Below, piece by piece: positions 21,238 through 33,513 of a stretch of DNA of 64,000 nt. The notes below the pieces were generated by a model. That model was given only the letters and a program-made list of their open reading frames with translations. It was not told the DNA's origin and did not search any database. Made by a program: the position numbers and the translations under genes. The stretch is from contig WAEK01000004.1 in NCBI GenBank assembly GCA_011634665.1, positions 1,661,501-1,725,500 on the forward strand. The letters are read 5' to 3'. Origin of the DNA: Mortierella sp. BCC40632 (Eukaryota; Mortierellomycota; Mortierellomycetes; Mortierellales; Mortierellaceae). How positions within the stretch are numbered: the first letter of the stretch is position 1; each line of letters opens with the position of its first letter.

Positions 21238-22523
21238 ACGCCTCGTACTTCGCTGGGAGGAACATACTGTTTGGATCTTCCACCTGTGTATCTTCTCCAA
21301 AGTTTTCCTCCTAACATGAAATAATCCACAGCTCGCTGGACAATATTTTCTTTCATGCCCTTGCTCAGATGTCCTAGGTCGCCTCCAGTCAGATGCTCTA
21401 TTAGGGATTCATACGGTTCCTGTCCCCCAGAGAGAAGCAAGACGCGCTTAGCCATTTCTCGACCACTGTCCATGTCATGTATCTCGTCATCCAAACCGAT
21501 GTCCTCCGATCCTTTCACCAACTGAGATCGGATCCTGGAAAGAGGATCCGAATCCTTCATTTAGTGTTTCTCAAAAAAAGCCCGAGCCAAAAAAGCTAGT
21601 CCCACACAATGTAAAATTTCTCGGTGAAAGCTCACCCGACTCGGCTCGAAAATTTACATTGTGTGGGACTGGCTTTTTTGGCTCGGGCTTTTTTTGAGAA
21701 ACACTACCTTCATGTCCCTTCCGGGCCGGTGGTGCACTATGATATTGAATTCTGCAACTAGCAAACTCCAACGGGTAAGGCGTCCATTGCGGTGCTGCAA
21801 ATTATGCAGATACAATAATGCCCTGTGATCGATAAAGACATGGATTCGTTTGCCGGACAACAGATGTTCATTTTTTTTCAAACAGTATGCCAACCCTAGA
21901 AGTTCTCTCTCCGTGGCTGAGTAACGCGTCTCCGGGCTCGACAGCTTCCGACTCCCAAACACTATGGGCCGGTATCGGGTCTTGATCGAGATGTTGTCGT
22001 CATCTAGCAGATCCGCGGCATGGGCCAGGACATATCCCGTTGCATATCCGGAGGTGTCGGCTGAGGCGATCACTGGCCTACGGTGATCTATCATGATCAG
22101 GATCGGCGAGTGCAACAGAGCTTGTTGTACTTCTTCGAACGATCGAGCATACTTCCTATCCGCGTTCCAGGCTTGAACGAATTTGAGTGGTTTCTTGTCG
22201 AAGCGATACAACTCAAATAGCGGGAGGGCTTTCTCAGCGAAGCAGGAAACGAAATCACCCATGAACAATGCGAAGCCAATGAAACCTCGGAGGTCCTTCA
22301 CAGTTCGTGGGGTTGGCCAGTATTGTATCTTTGCCAGTTTCTTCGGGTCGGCGCTGATGGTATTTCCATTGACGACTCTGCCTAGGAATTCCCTTTGCTT
22401 CACCAAAAAACCCGACTTAGCTCCCGAGAATGATACATTGTACTCTTCCATCCGGGAGAGTGCCTGTTCCAAACTGTCCAAATGATTGTCGATGCCTAGG
22501 GTGCCTAAAGTCATGTCGTCTAC
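21238..22523 (-). pseudogene. Minus-strand Ty3/Gypsy pol: RT thumb, RNase H, integrase start
   Basis: The minus-strand frame 22523-21706 begins at the RT catalytic motif VDDMTL and continues through the thumb, DTSGYATGYV and IDHRALLYLHNLQ of RNase H to HHRPGRDMK. After a small hAT-type MITE (21562-21705) the frame resumes as KDSDPLSRIRSQ and runs to VDYFMLGGKLWRRYTG, the approach to the integrase zinc module. Its upstream half is removed by chromovirus copy 2 at 22524. Confidence 0.85.
21562..21705. mobile_element. Small hAT-type MITE in Gypsy pol
   Basis: 144 bp, nearly fully palindromic, with arms of about 60 bp and termini TAGTGTTTCTC / GAGAAACACTA. It is flanked by CCTTCATT and CCTTCATG (7 of 8 identical). 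Removing it with one flank copy restores the minus-strand frame (GRDMK to DSDPLSR). Confidence 0.85.
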
Positions 22524-22685
22524 TGTCACAGTATCGACCATCAGCACCCACCCCTTTAACCTTTGAGGTCATGTCCACTCCCACCCCTATAACTTAAAAG
22601 GTCCACCTCACTCACATGTATAAATAGTCCCTTCGCCTACCACCAATAAAGATCATCTTTTCCTGCCACTCCCTTCTTTGTTAGA
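22524..22685 (+). repeat. 5' LTR of chromovirus copy 2
   Basis: 162 bp, differing from 7187-7348 at about two positions seen by eye (CTTCGCC; CTTCTTTG). Confidence 0.95.
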
Positions 22686-22960
22686 TGTTAGCAAAGGTAC
22701 CTCGATTCACTGCCTCTTCTACCCTGACTATTATCTTTCCTTCCACTCGTTAGGCAGCTCCCTGGCAGTACTTTTTTATTCACTCCACTTTCACTCTTCC
22801 CCTCTACTTTTCCTTTCCACTCGGTTCCTAGAACCCTCCCCTTTTTTTTTTTTTTTTTTTTTTTTCCCCCCTTTTTTCCCTTTTGACCCTCCGCCCTCCC
22901 CCCTTTTTTCTTTTTTCCTCTCTCTTTTCTCACCCCTATTCTGTTTCCCCTATTTCCAAC

Positions 22961-23979
22961 ATGTCGGCCCAGGACGAAATCCTCAGCATCGTCGCCTCCC
23001 TCCCAGAGGAGGAAAGAAACAGGATCAGCTCTCTGCTCTCGTCCATCACCCCCCCTCTGCTCCCCCCGCCCCATCCCAGCTTGAAATTGAGGCTGCTCAC
23101 CGCGACGTTGCGCGCACCTTGCATAAAATCCTCAAACCTCAAACCCCCGCCCCCTACTCTGGGGACATCGACGCGGACGCCTGCAACAACTTCATCGACA
23201 ACCAGGAGGAGTATTACCAGGTCGTCAAGCTCAACGAATGCGACTGGGTGCAGTATACAGCCTTAAACCTTACTGGAGACGCTAAATCCTGGTGGAGAAC
23301 ATGCGGTCTCAACATCACCTGCCCATGGATAAAATTTCGAGAGGCATTCCTTGATTTCCACACCCCTCCCAATGCAAAGACCGCCGCTCGTGAGGCCCTC
23401 GAAGGTCTGAAACAAGGCAAACGAACAATTGCTGCCTACACTCACGAGTTCCGACGCTTGAGACGACGCGTCCCTACACTCGACGACGAAACTGCCTTAC
23501 ACTGGTACATGAAAGGCCTACACTATGATACTAGCAAAGAGGTTCGCCTTCGTGAGCCCAAATCTTTGGATGTGGCCATCCAACAGGCTACAAACGTGCA
23601 TGCCATCCTCTTCCCTGAGGGCCTTACCTCCAAGACCACCCCTGTCAAGGACCCTAACGCCATGGACATTGACTCTATGCAGATGATGATCAATAATCTC
23701 TCTGCCCAAGTCAATTATTTGTCAAACCTTTCGAATAACCGAGGCAGCGTCCCTCGCCCAGCTAAGCTCACCAACGAGGAACGCGAATACCTCAAGGCGA
23801 ACAGGGGATGCTTCAAATGTCGCAAAATAGGCCACATGGCGGACAAATGCCGCACCTTTCCCCCTTCTGCGAAACCCTCCCGACAATTCAACAACATTGA
23901 AACCACTCCTCTCCCTCAGGCGCAGCAAACAGCCACTCCCCCTCCCCCACCCCAGTCGGGAAAAGCCAACAGCAACTAG
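22961..23979 (+). pseudogene. Chromovirus copy 2 gag (one frameshift)
   Basis: ATG 22961 opens MSAQDEILSIVASLPEEE. A deletion in the CACCACC region near 23050 shifts the frame. The rest is then open to 23979 and includes the intact zinc knuckle CFKCRKIGHMADKC (about 23812), which copy 1 has lost. Confidence 0.85.
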
Positions 23980-24343
23980 AAAAGGTCCAGACTCTTGTTG
24001 CTGCTGCTACCCCCTCCTCCGATCTTCTGGACCATGGGAGAAATATTATTCCCTCTCAAAAAAAGTTTTCTGTCACTTCCAATAAACCGATCGCTATTTC
24101 AGATAAAATACATACTTCTCCATCATCATGTTCGCCTTCCCACAATCATTTACCTCACTCCACCGCCTATGACTATACTCTCCCCTTGCCTACTCAACCT
24201 GAGACAGGATTGGACAATAACACCTACCCTGCATTCAGTTCATCCCCATCATCCTCAATCTCCGAACCCTGCTCTACCTCAGTTCTATCTAAAAGCAAGA
24301 TTCGCCGCCTACGTAAAAAGGCATTGGAGTCTCTACTTTCACA

Positions 24344-26214
24344 GTGGAGAAGGCAAAGTCGACACTCCTTACATTTATTTGCAATGTTGACGGCCATCCA
24401 GCGGGGTCTCATCGACGGCGGAGCCCAAGGCAATGTGGTCAGCGAGTCTTTCATCAAAAACATTCAATCCCTACACTTGCATCTCCCCTATCCCTATCAT
24501 CCTCCCAAATGGCTCCCAATCTTTTGCAGCACTCAAATCCAACATCTCCCTACAACGACACCAATACTCCACAACTCTTACCCCTATCGTCTACCCTCTC
24601 CACAAATATGACCTTATTCTTGGCAAGCCTTGGCTTGCTGAGATCAACCCACTCATCAACTGGCGGACAAACAATCTACGGTTCCAACACAACGGCCTCA
24701 CCATCGATTGGGAATGCACTGGTTTCAAATCGTCATCTATCTCATCTCGCACTCGGGGACTTCTCCTCACTCACGTACATTTCTTCACTGAGGCAACAGA
24801 TATCGGAAGCGAGATCTACTTAGCCCTTATTCGGTCTCTCGATGAGGATAGCACAGATCAAACAAATCACTCTTCCACTCCCTCCTCCACTCCTTCATCC
24901 ACTCCTTCCTCCACTCCTTCCTCTGCCCCCTCCTCCTCTCCTTCCTCTGCCCCTTCCTCCTCTCCCTCTTCTCCTCCCTCCTCCGCTCCTCCCCCAACCC
25001 CTCCCTTACACCCCGACATCCACTCAATTGTTTTTGACGAATTCCCAGACATTTTCCCCCCTACCCTCCCATCAGGCCTTCCCCCCGACCGAGGTGATGC
25101 TATGCGTATCGACACTGACCCAGCGGCAGACCCCCCCTTCCGCCCCGTCATTCGACTATCTGTTGCTGAACTTGACGAGCTAAAGAAACAACTGGACGAC
25201 CTACTCTCCAAAAAGTTCATCAAACCAAGCACGTCTCCATATGGTGCCCCTGTTTTTATTCGTCAAGAAGGCTGATGGCGCTCTCCGAATGTGCGTCGAT
25301 TATCGCGCTCTCAACAGTATCACAAGGAAGAATCGCCACCCGCTGCCCAGAATAGACGAGCTTATTGACAGATTCCGTGGCGCTCGCTACTTTACCAAGC
25401 TTGACCTCATTTCTGGTTACCACCAACAGCGCATCTATGGACCACACACGCACAAGACCGCTTTTCGCTGCAGATACGGTCATTTTGAGTTTAATGTGGT
25501 TCCATTTGGCCTCACAAATGCACCGGCTTCCTTTTCCAATATGATGCTGAAAGTACTCGATCCTGTTCTGGACAAGTGGGTTGTCGTCTACCTCGACGAT
25601 ATCTTGATTTATTCAAAACCAAGACCGAGCATCTCCGCCATATTCGAAGTGTCCTTGCCCTCCTCCGAAAACATGGACTGTACGCCAAGCTGAGCAAGTG
25701 CTCTTTCATGAAAGAAGAAACGGAGTTTCTCGGCCATGTAATAACCAAAGATGGCGTTCACACCAATGCTGGGCTTGTTAAAGCGATTCGTGAATGGTCA
25801 CGACCGGAGAAACAACGCGACGTTCAGCAATTTCTTGGTCTTGCGCAATTTTATCGCCAATATATCAAGAATTTTGCCGACATCGCACTTCCCCTCACCT
25901 CCCTCCTTGGCGAAAACCATCAGTTCGTATGGGATGAAAACAGCGAACAAGCATTCCTTAGCCTCAAATCTGCAATCAGCTCCGCTCCAGTCCTACGAAT
26001 CTTTGACCCCGATCTGCCGTCCACAGTGGAGACTGATGCCTCTGGATTTGCCATAGGTGCTGTTCTTTTTCCAAACAGACGCCGACGGATCATCCAGACC
26101 TGTCGCATTTACATCCCGCAAACTAAACCCAGCTGAACGGAACTACCCTACCCATGAACAGGAACTCCTGGCTGTTGTCCACGCCCTCAAAACATGGCGC
26201 TTTTACTTAGACGG
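24344..26214 (+). pseudogene. Chromovirus copy 2 pol, truncated and frameshifted
   Basis: Contains the protease motif LIDGGAQGN (about 24407), reverse transcriptase with [10 protein letters not shown] (about 25588) and the start of RNase H. It shares with copy 1 the frame breaks after [10 protein letters not shown] and at GAVLF. Additional private breaks occur, for example near 25257. Confidence 0.85.
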
Positions 26215-26708
26215 TGTCGTGTAGTAACTGACACTGGTCGCAGTAGCTACGATTTTAGCCCTTTCCAAGAGGTGGACAACTTGGGGCTGCGGAGCCATCT
26301 GGTCTGCATGCCCCTCAATAGATAGTAGATGAATAAATACTTGAGCAGGCTCTTGTTTGCTCCTGGTCGTTTCTTCCTTTTGTTTTTGTTCCCTGTTGAC
26401 TTTGAAAGTAAGATGCGTCCACCCCTCCCCCTTCTTTTGTAGAAGCTTGATTTAGCTTTTGTGCTGCCTTCCGCTCGTTTCATGCCATTGAAGAGCTCCT
26501 GGCGACCCGTTGGTAGCATGGCGCTTTTGATGTAAGATTCTTCTCGTTTCGTCCCCCTTTTTCATTCTTTCCTTCCTTCCTGGCTGTTGTTCCCACCTGA
26601 GCAATCCTATGACTCTCATTCATTGGCCCTCGACCAGATGACCGTCCCTTTGCCTTCCTCTCCTTTGAGCATCCCCCGTGTGTCTTTGGAGCAAGGAGCT
26701 ACAGCACA
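26215..26708 (+). repeat. Left LTR of the non-coding element
   Basis: 494 bp with imperfect short inverted ends (TGTCGTGTAG / CTACAGCACA). Contains AATAAA at about 26334. Confidence 0.85.
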
Positions 26709-27104
26709 CGCTTTTTTTGGTGGAGAACCTGGGCAGTCATTCTGATTGTTGATACTGTGCGTCGAATGTTGAGTGCATTTTTTTATTTTCCTTTCCCTTT
26801 TTTTATCACGACCAGTTGTACCATGTGGATATTATCAAACCTCCGTTCCTGAGGGTTCCCCTTGTTCTTTTATTCCTTCTTCTCCTCCATCTGTTTCCAT
26901 TCATTGAATGAGCACCACATTCCACTTCTCATTCTTCATGCTTGGACACAATTGTGCAGAGCGTGAGAAAATTGTTCCCATATTTTTTTTCCCACGCAGC
27001 TATCTATTTTTACCCACTTCCTTGAACTTTATATCGTGCCATTCTGTGATCGGTGGCTCTCCATGTTTCGGGCTCACTTCGTTCGGAGAATGCAAGGTTT
27101 TCCA

Positions 27105-27260
27105 GGGTCCCTGTTACCCAGGCCAAGGACCCAAGCCTAGGACCCAGGCCAAGTTCTACTTTGAGGTACCCTGTCCAGTCCCTGTTCAAGTTACCCAGGC
27201 CATGCCCAGTCTAAGTTCCCAGACCAAGTACCCAGGCCAGGTAGCCAGCCTAAGATCCAA
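27105..27260. repeat. Degenerate CCCAGGCCAAG tandem repeat
   Basis: Repeated GACCCAGGCCAAG-like units of about 13 bp inside the internal region of the non-coding LTR element. Confidence 0.6.
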
Positions 27261-27583
27261 TGTCTGGATGTCTATGTCTGTCCACGTTCGATTGATTCCA
27301 CAAGGCCCTAGCCAGATACACTGCTTAGTTCAGGAGAAGACTCTCTGACAATCCTGAACAGTGAGCATTCGATATCAGGCATCGCTTGTCCTTTGGGATC
27401 CCGGACAAGTCCCAACTTTGTTGTTCTCATTCGTTCAAGTCGACAGGTTTTATGGGGCAAATGCCGGTGATAGGGGCTTGGGGATCTAGCTCACGACCCC
27501 GACTCGCTTGGCTGCTGGCCACATGACCTGCGTTGCGCTTTTGGCGCCTTTTGGTCATGTGGGAGGGCACTGGGATCAAACGG

Positions 27584-28076
27584 TGTCGTGTAGTAACTGA
27601 CACTGGTCGCAGTAGCTACGATTTTAGCCCTTTCCAAGAGGTGGACAACTTGGGGCTGCGGAGCCATCTGGTCTGCATGCCCCTCAATAGATAGTAGATG
27701 AATAAATACTTGAGCAGGCTCTTGTTTGCTCCTGGTCGTTTCTTCCTTTTGTTTTTGTTCCTTGTTGACTTTGAAAGTAAGATGCGTCCACCCTTCCCCC
27801 TTCTTTTGTAGAAGCTTGATTTAGCTTTGTGCTGCCTTCCGCTCGTTTCATGCCATTGAAGAGCTCCTGGCGACCCGTTGGTAGCATGGCGCTTTTGATG
27901 TAAGACTCTTCTCGTTCCGATTCCCCCCTTCATTCTTTCCTTCCTTCCTGGCTGTTGTTCCCACCTGAGCAATCCTATGACTCTCATTCATTGGCCCTCG
28001 ACCAGATGACCGTCCCTTTGCCTTCCTCTCCTTTGAGCATCCCCCGTGTGTCTTTGGAGCAAGGAGCTACAGCACA
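27584..28076 (+). repeat. Right LTR of the non-coding element
   Basis: 493 bp, differing from the left LTR by a handful of substitutions and homopolymer lengths. Confidence 0.85.
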
Positions 28077-28090
28077 ACGTTATCATTGTA

Positions 28091-28894
28091 AAGTGCATCC
28101 AAAATTCGATCAATGATTTTTTTAGATGGAATCATTCCGCATTTACTCCTCAGTTCATGAGTCATTCCTCATGTTGATTCGTAGAGAAGATCTACTTTGC
28201 GTACTTATGTGGTTCCGACTACAAAGGTCTACTCCAGGTATTGTAGCCATTCTCCGATCGAGCAACATAGTCAAAAGTACTAACAAAATTTTACACGGGT
28301 TTAGTACAGGGTTTTTAGTCTTTGTTCATGGGCTGATAGATCAAACGAACGAACAACCTTGTCCCGGCTGGGTATGTAGAAGGAGTTGTTCAAGCAAAGC
28401 TTACAGCGTGCATAAATTTCAATGGCTGTGTGGATATCTGTCACGATTTCTCTCGCTCTGAAGAACGTCCACTTTGAGAATTTTTTGCAACTTTTAGCCT
28501 ATTTGTGAAAAAGGTGCCTGGCCATAGTCATTGATATGACCGCCTAAAAGACAAACTGGAATGGTCATAATGATAGATTGTGATGTCTATTGACTGACGT
28601 ACTCTGTGTATCTAAGGTTTTTTCCCAACTTCAATGGATTCGAAACTATCAGCCCATGAACAAAGACTAAAAACCCTGTACTAAACCCGTGTAAAATTTT
28701 GTTAGTACTTTTGACTATGTTGCTCGATCGGAGAATGGCTACAATACCTGGAGTAGACCTTTGTAGTCGGAACCACATAAGTACGCAAAGTAGATCTTCT
28801 CTACGAATCAACATGAGGAATGACTCATGAACTGAGGAGTAAATGCGGAATGATTCCATCTAAAAAAATCATTGATCGAATTTTGGATGCACTT
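28091..28894. mobile_element. Palindromic TA MITE, copy B
   Basis: 804 bp, arms of about 245 bp with AAGTGCATCC ends, TA at 28089-28090 and 28895-28896. The centre is in the opposite orientation to copies A, C and D. It shares the GATCG variant with copy C. Confidence 0.9.
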
Positions 28895-28896
28895 TA

Positions 28897-29343
28897 GATT
28901 GTGTGGCAACTGACAACCTGAACCTCGGGTACACTTGTTCCGGCATACCGTGAATGCAGGGGTATCGCCAATGCAGTGAGTTCAACATCGTTAAAAAGAT
29001 TTTGTGCGCTTGTCGATGATATGAGTTTCAAAGTTTCGGCTGGATAACTCGTCTAGTTGACTCCCTTTACAGGTACTCAAATTTAGTACGACTTGAGATA
29101 ACCATTGACTCATTGTGCAGGGCCGATGGATGCTAGCATCGTGTTGCGTTCCTTAAAAGTGCTCAACTAACCATTTCAAATGTATCGTTACCTTTCTAAA
29201 GCCTACTCAAAATATCAAATGGACTGGCGCCGAGCGCTATTTAATCTATCATCGAGCCGAACCACCTTTTTCTCATCCGGAAACAATTATCTTTTTGACC
29301 ACACTTTCTGTTCCCAAGCTTTTGCCGCATTGAAGTTACGACT
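28897..29343. promoter_or_regulatory. Upstream region of the 29344 gene
   Basis: No ORF or repeat recognised. It probably holds the promoter and leader of the following gene; a CCAAGC and a TTTAAT stretch are the only weak signals. Confidence 0.3.
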
Positions 29344-29796
29344 ATGGCCACGACCAAGCCCATTAGGCCAATGATTTCGACCGATGACCTGGCCGCTCGA
29401 ATTGCTGAACTAACCATTGGTGATCACCAAGATCGCGCAAAGCAGAGTATTCTCGACGAAATCAAGCGGACCAGAGAAGCCCATAGAAATATGCTCGAAT
29501 GTCTGGAGGATGTAAGGGAATCAATCATCCGTGATACAGAAGAGTGGATAGAAAATGATGGTTATGACGAAGAGTTTCTCCGCCTTGTGTTCTGGGAGAT
29601 TCGCGCAAGCTGTTCTCCTCTCGAGCAAAAGGTTGAGGAGATCCACAAAAGATTGAGAGTGATAGAGCAAGAACTTTCGCAGTTTCAAGAAACTACACTC
29701 ACCACCATAAAAATCCCACAGGAAGTGAGAACTGAGCAATCCGAGGAGTATGATTATCCAGAGTGGGATGACTACGGACCAGAATACTTCGATTAA
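29344..29796 (+). CDS. Small acidic coiled-coil protein, 150 aa
   Basis: A single uninterrupted frame from ATG 29344 to TAA. The N-terminal half has MATTKPIRPMISTDDLAARI. The middle (about residues 25-120) is charged and rich in Glu/Arg/Leu with heptad-like spacing (KVEEIHKRLRVIEQELSQF), suggesting a coiled coil. The tail is acidic and aromatic (EEYDYPEWDDYGPEYFD). I recognise no family. Composition and codon use look like real coding sequence. It is an isolated gene between a MITE and GA-rich repeats, perhaps an orphan or transposon-associated protein. Confidence 0.6.
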   Translation: MATTKPIRPMISTDDLAARIAELTIGDHQDRAKQSILDEIKRTREAHRNMLECLEDVRESIIRDTEEWIENDGYDEEFLRLVFWEIRASCSPLEQKVEEIHKRLRVIEQELSQFQETTLTTIKIPQEVRTEQSEEYDYPEWDDYGPEYFD

Positions 29797-30129
29797 ACAC
29801 CAAATCAGTTACACATAAACTATATAGCTGAGGTTTTCCTAACTCGCGATTGCCTGTGAGTACGAAATGATATGAGAAGTAATTCTCTCACTCCCAGGTC
29901 TCGGTTTGACCGATCTATTCCCTTTATTGCCGCACGATGTTAGGTTGGGACTTTGTGTAATCATAACTCAGCAATAGCTATTCCAGAGCCTAGCTTAAAG
30001 TTACCAGTCTCCACGTTGCAGTACTCATCGTCCAAATCTATTACCAATAGCTTGGTAACTGCCGTTACCAAAAATTGTTTGGGCCTAAGTCGATTGTAGA
30101 TAATGCGTGAATCACTCCCTTGGCAAATG

Positions 30130-30490
30130 GCAAAAAAAAAAAAAAAACCAGAGAGAGAGAGAGAGAGAGAGTCGAGGAGACAGAGAGGGTGGGGGAAGGG
30201 TTGAAAGGTCTTTCGCACAGAGAGATTCAAAGGAACGCGCGCCAAAAGAGAGAGAGAGAGAGTCGAGGAGACAGAGAGGGTGGGGGAAGGGTTGAACGGG
30301 CATGCTCGCGCGTGAGAGATAGATAGACGGTGAGAGAGAGACGGAGAGATACAAAGGAACGCGCGCCAAAGAGAGAGAGAGAAAGAGAGAAAGAGACAGA
30401 GAGAGAGAAAAAAAAAAAAAACCAGAGAGAGAGAGAGAGTCGAGGAGACAGAGAGGGTGGGGGAAGGGTTGAACGGGCGTGCTCGCGCGT
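30130..30490. repeat. GA-rich repeat cluster
   Basis: Three imperfect copies of a unit comprising a GA tract, GTCGAGGAGACAGAGAGGG, GGGGGAAGGGTTGAA and a CGCGCG junction. The composition resembles the GA module at 2363-3335. Confidence 0.85.
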
Positions 30491-30498
30491 GAGAGATA

Positions 30499-32098
30499 AA
30501 GTGGTCAGCGAAAGTGTTCGCATAATTTTGAAATTGCAGCACTTTTGTGATTACTCCCTGTTCCAAGACACAGTGCTATCGCAATTGAAAGAAAGGGTTG
30601 TCTGGCCGTTGGGTTTCATTCCGGTTTCATCTGTGACAGGAATCTGCTCAGCATGATATCAAACCATGATTTCAAAAATATCCAGTCCATTCATACACTT
30701 TGTTTGAAATAGCATTCTTTTCACCTCCGCTTCTCTTTCTCAACCAACTCTTTATCTTTCAGCACGGCTCCTCAGCACTGTATTCTCCTCTCCTGCTGTT
30801 TCAATCATTAACAGAACACCAATCCAAAATGAGACGGCTCTCCCAAGAAAAGATCAACAATGTCAAGACTCTTCTTCGACACGGAAGGTCGATCCGTCAG
30901 GTGGCAAATGAGCTTCATATCTCCCTTGCAGCTATCGATAAGATCAGGAACGAGGACAAGGAGAATATTCCTGATCCGATAATAGGTCGTCCTAAGAAAG
31001 TTTGCGATGCCACTAGGAGGATGCTTATTCGCCAAGTGGACAGTGGTCAAATTTCAACTGTTCTCGAGGGAAAGCAGCTCGTTCTTGGAACAGACGGAGT
31101 TGACGTTCACATAGAGACAATCAGGAAGTATCTGAAAAAAAGATAGTCTCTATTCGTATGTCAAGCGCAAGGAACTTTATCTGACGAAGAAGCACAAGCA
31201 AGATCGAGTCCGGTTTGCCAAGGATCACTTGCACTGGACGGTGGAGGACTGGAAGAACGTTATGTTCTCCGACGAGACTGTAGTTAGTAGGATGGGGTCC
31301 TACGGAAGGAAGCACTATTACTATCGAAAACGAAACAAAGGCAAGCGAGAACATCACAAGATAGGAGTTCCACAGGGTGGAGGAGGGAAAATTATGATGT
31401 GGGGTTGCATTACATTTTTGGCGTAGGGGACTCCGAGTGGATCAAGGATAGGATCAATTCGCAAGTGTATCTGGAGATACTCGATGACTATGTAATCGCT
31501 TCTCGCAACTGGTGGCAAATGGACGCTGCAAGTTTTCTTTTTCAACAGGACAACGCCAAAGTTCATACTGCACGTATTATCCAAGACTTCTTCAGACGCA
31601 GAAGAATTCGACGACTTGAGTGGCCTGCAAACTCTGCCGACCTCAACATCATTGAGCATGTATGGGCATACATCAAAAGGGCTCTGGATATTTACGAAAC
31701 GACTGCACCAAATCTACAGACCTTGTGGGAAAGAATCGATCATATCTGGGGATCGATCCCAGATGATTTCCTCCATTCATTATATGAGAGTCTTCCTAGT
31801 CGAATGGAGAAAGTGATACGACTGAAAGGGTGCCAAATAAATTGAAACTAGAATTGGTCCGACTCCATCAAACAAAAAGTGTAGTGATTCAAATAAAGTG
31901 TTCGAATGGAGTGAAGAAATAGAGGGTGTTTATATCTTGACCAAATCTTTTTCAAATCGATTGACATACAGCCAAAATAGAGACCATCAGCCAAGCAATC
32001 TACCATTTAAAAAAGAGAATCGCATAAGTTAAAATGAGCGAGGGAGGAAAACTGATATAGCAAAACAGAAAACATGCGAACACTTTCGCTGACCACTA
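30499..32098 (+). mobile_element. Tc1-like DNA transposon, family C
   Basis: About 1,600 bp with 24-bp inverted ends (AGTGGTCAGCGAAAGTGTTC... ) and TA at 30497-30498 and 32099-32100. It carries a transposase on the plus strand. It is inserted at the edge of the GA repeat cluster. Confidence 0.9.
30829..31845 (+). pseudogene. Tc1-family transposase (family C), two frameshifts
   Basis: ATG 30829 (MRRLSQEKINNVKTLLRHG) opens the helix-turn-helix part. The frame breaks in an A run at about 31135, continues with VMFSDET (about 31260), and breaks again in a T run at about 31416. The third piece has FQQDNAKVHTA and ADLNIIEHVWAYIKRAL and ends KGCQIN. All three acidic residues of a DD34E catalytic triad are present. 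One base at each of two homopolymers would explain both breaks. Confidence 0.85.
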
Positions 32099-32100
32099 TA

Positions 32101-32604
32101 GGATGGTTGTGGCGATATCTTCTCTCATATCGCAATCCTTCCGCGTCTCCTTTGTTGCGGATCCCCTTTTCACTTTTGATTGGTGGCGAAGAGAGAAGAT
32201 GAGAAAAGGAAGGGAATAAGCTCAAAGCGTACACGATAAATGAGAAGATAGGGGAGGGGGGCAAGTCTTACCAGATGCCTTTCTTTTCTTTTTTTTCTTC
32301 TTCTTCTTCTAGACTTCTCGTGCCTACCTCCAAGAGGGGACAGGCACTGACTACTGCGCCCAATTTTCGACCACCTCAACAGGTGCAGTATAGTACTGTC
32401 AAGGACAAAACAGGGGCCTTAAGGTAAGGGAGACAGGGTAGGACAAATATTTTATTTTATTGCAGACTGGTTGGCAGAGGGCGTGTCCCTCTTACTCTTT
32501 TATACTATAGAAAATAAACTTATGCTTTCCGAACGAGACGTGTTCGGAAAGTATACTTGGATACACTTTCCTCTAACCGCCGGGGCGGATAGTTGCCCCC
32601 ATCC
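32101..32604. other. No gene seen; contains one hairpin
   Basis: No coding potential. 32521-32555 holds CTTTCCGAAC and its complement GTTCGGAAAG around a 7-base loop, extendable to about 14 bp. Confidence 0.4.
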
Positions 32605-32606
32605 TA

Positions 32607-33412
32607 AAGTGCATCCAAAATTCGATCAATGATTTTTTTAGATGGAATCATTCCGCATTTACTCCTCAGTTCATGAGTCATTCCTCATGTTGATTCGTAG
32701 AGAAGATCTACTTTGCGTACTTATGTGGTTCCGACTACAAAGGTCTACTCCAGGTATTGTAGCCATTCTCCGATCGAGCAACATAGTCAAAAGTACTAAC
32801 AAAATTTTACACGGGTTTAGTACAGGGTTTTTAGTCTTTGTTCATGGGCTGATAGTTTCGAATCCATTGAAGTTGGGAAAAAACCTTAGATACACAGAGT
32901 ACGTCAGTCAATAGACATCACAATCTATCATTATGACCATTCCAGTTTGTCTTTTAGGCGGTCATATCAATGACTATGGCCAGGCACCTTTTTCACAAAT
33001 AGGCTAAAAGTTGCAAAAAATTCTCAAAGTGGACGTTCTTCAGAGCGAGAGAAATCGTGACAGATATCCACACAGCCATTGAAATTTATGCACGCTGTAA
33101 GCTTTTTGCTTGAACAACTCCTTCTACATACCCAGCCGGGACAAGGTTGTTCGTTCGTTTGATCTATCAGCCCATGAACAAAGACTAAAAACCCTGTACT
33201 AAACCCGTGTAAAATTTTGTTAGTACTTTTGACTATGTTGCTCGATCGGAGAATGGCTACAATACCTGGAGTAGACCTTTGTAGTCGGAACCACATAAGT
33301 ACGCAAAGTAGATCTTCTCTACGAATCAACATGAGGAATGACTCATGAACTGAGGAGTAAATGCGGAATGATTCCATCTAAAAAAATCATTGATCGAATT
33401 TTGGATGCACTT
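32607..33412. mobile_element. Palindromic TA MITE, copy C
   Basis: 806 bp, arms of about 245 bp, TA at 32605-32606 and 33413-33414. Near-identical to copy B in opposite orientation. Confidence 0.9.
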
Positions 33413-33513
33413 TATAAAGAAAAAGGGTTAATTGATCGTGACAAGTACTCTCTACTTCTGCCTATGTTGCTCTCTACCTCCATACTGTTGTTTGACTTTA
33501 CGCTCATCATCCG

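Larger units (their letters stand above)
22524..26214 (+). mobile_element. Ty3/Gypsy chromovirus, copy 2 (3' truncated)
   Basis: Same family as 7187-14430 but without the Tc1-like insertion. It starts with a 162-bp 5' LTR (22524-22685) and is cut within RNase H at 26214 by the boundary of another LTR element. It is inserted next to the catalytic VDD codons of the minus-strand Gypsy reverse transcriptase. Confidence 0.95.
26215..28076 (+). mobile_element. Non-coding LTR retrotransposon (TRIM/LARD-like)
   Basis: Two near-identical LTRs (26215-26708 and 27584-28076, about 494 bp, TGTCGTGTAG...CTACAGCACA) flank 875 bp without coding capacity. A purine-rich GGGAGGGCACTGGG stretch precedes the second LTR. 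No flanking duplication is visible, and the right neighbour is not the rest of chromovirus copy 2, so the locus has been rearranged. Orientation is taken from the LTR order and an AATAAA in the LTR. Confidence 0.8.

Noticed and set aside
29961..30566. 201-codon minus-strand ORF over the GA cluster
   Set aside because: Composition is dictated by the CT repeats; no coding features outside them.
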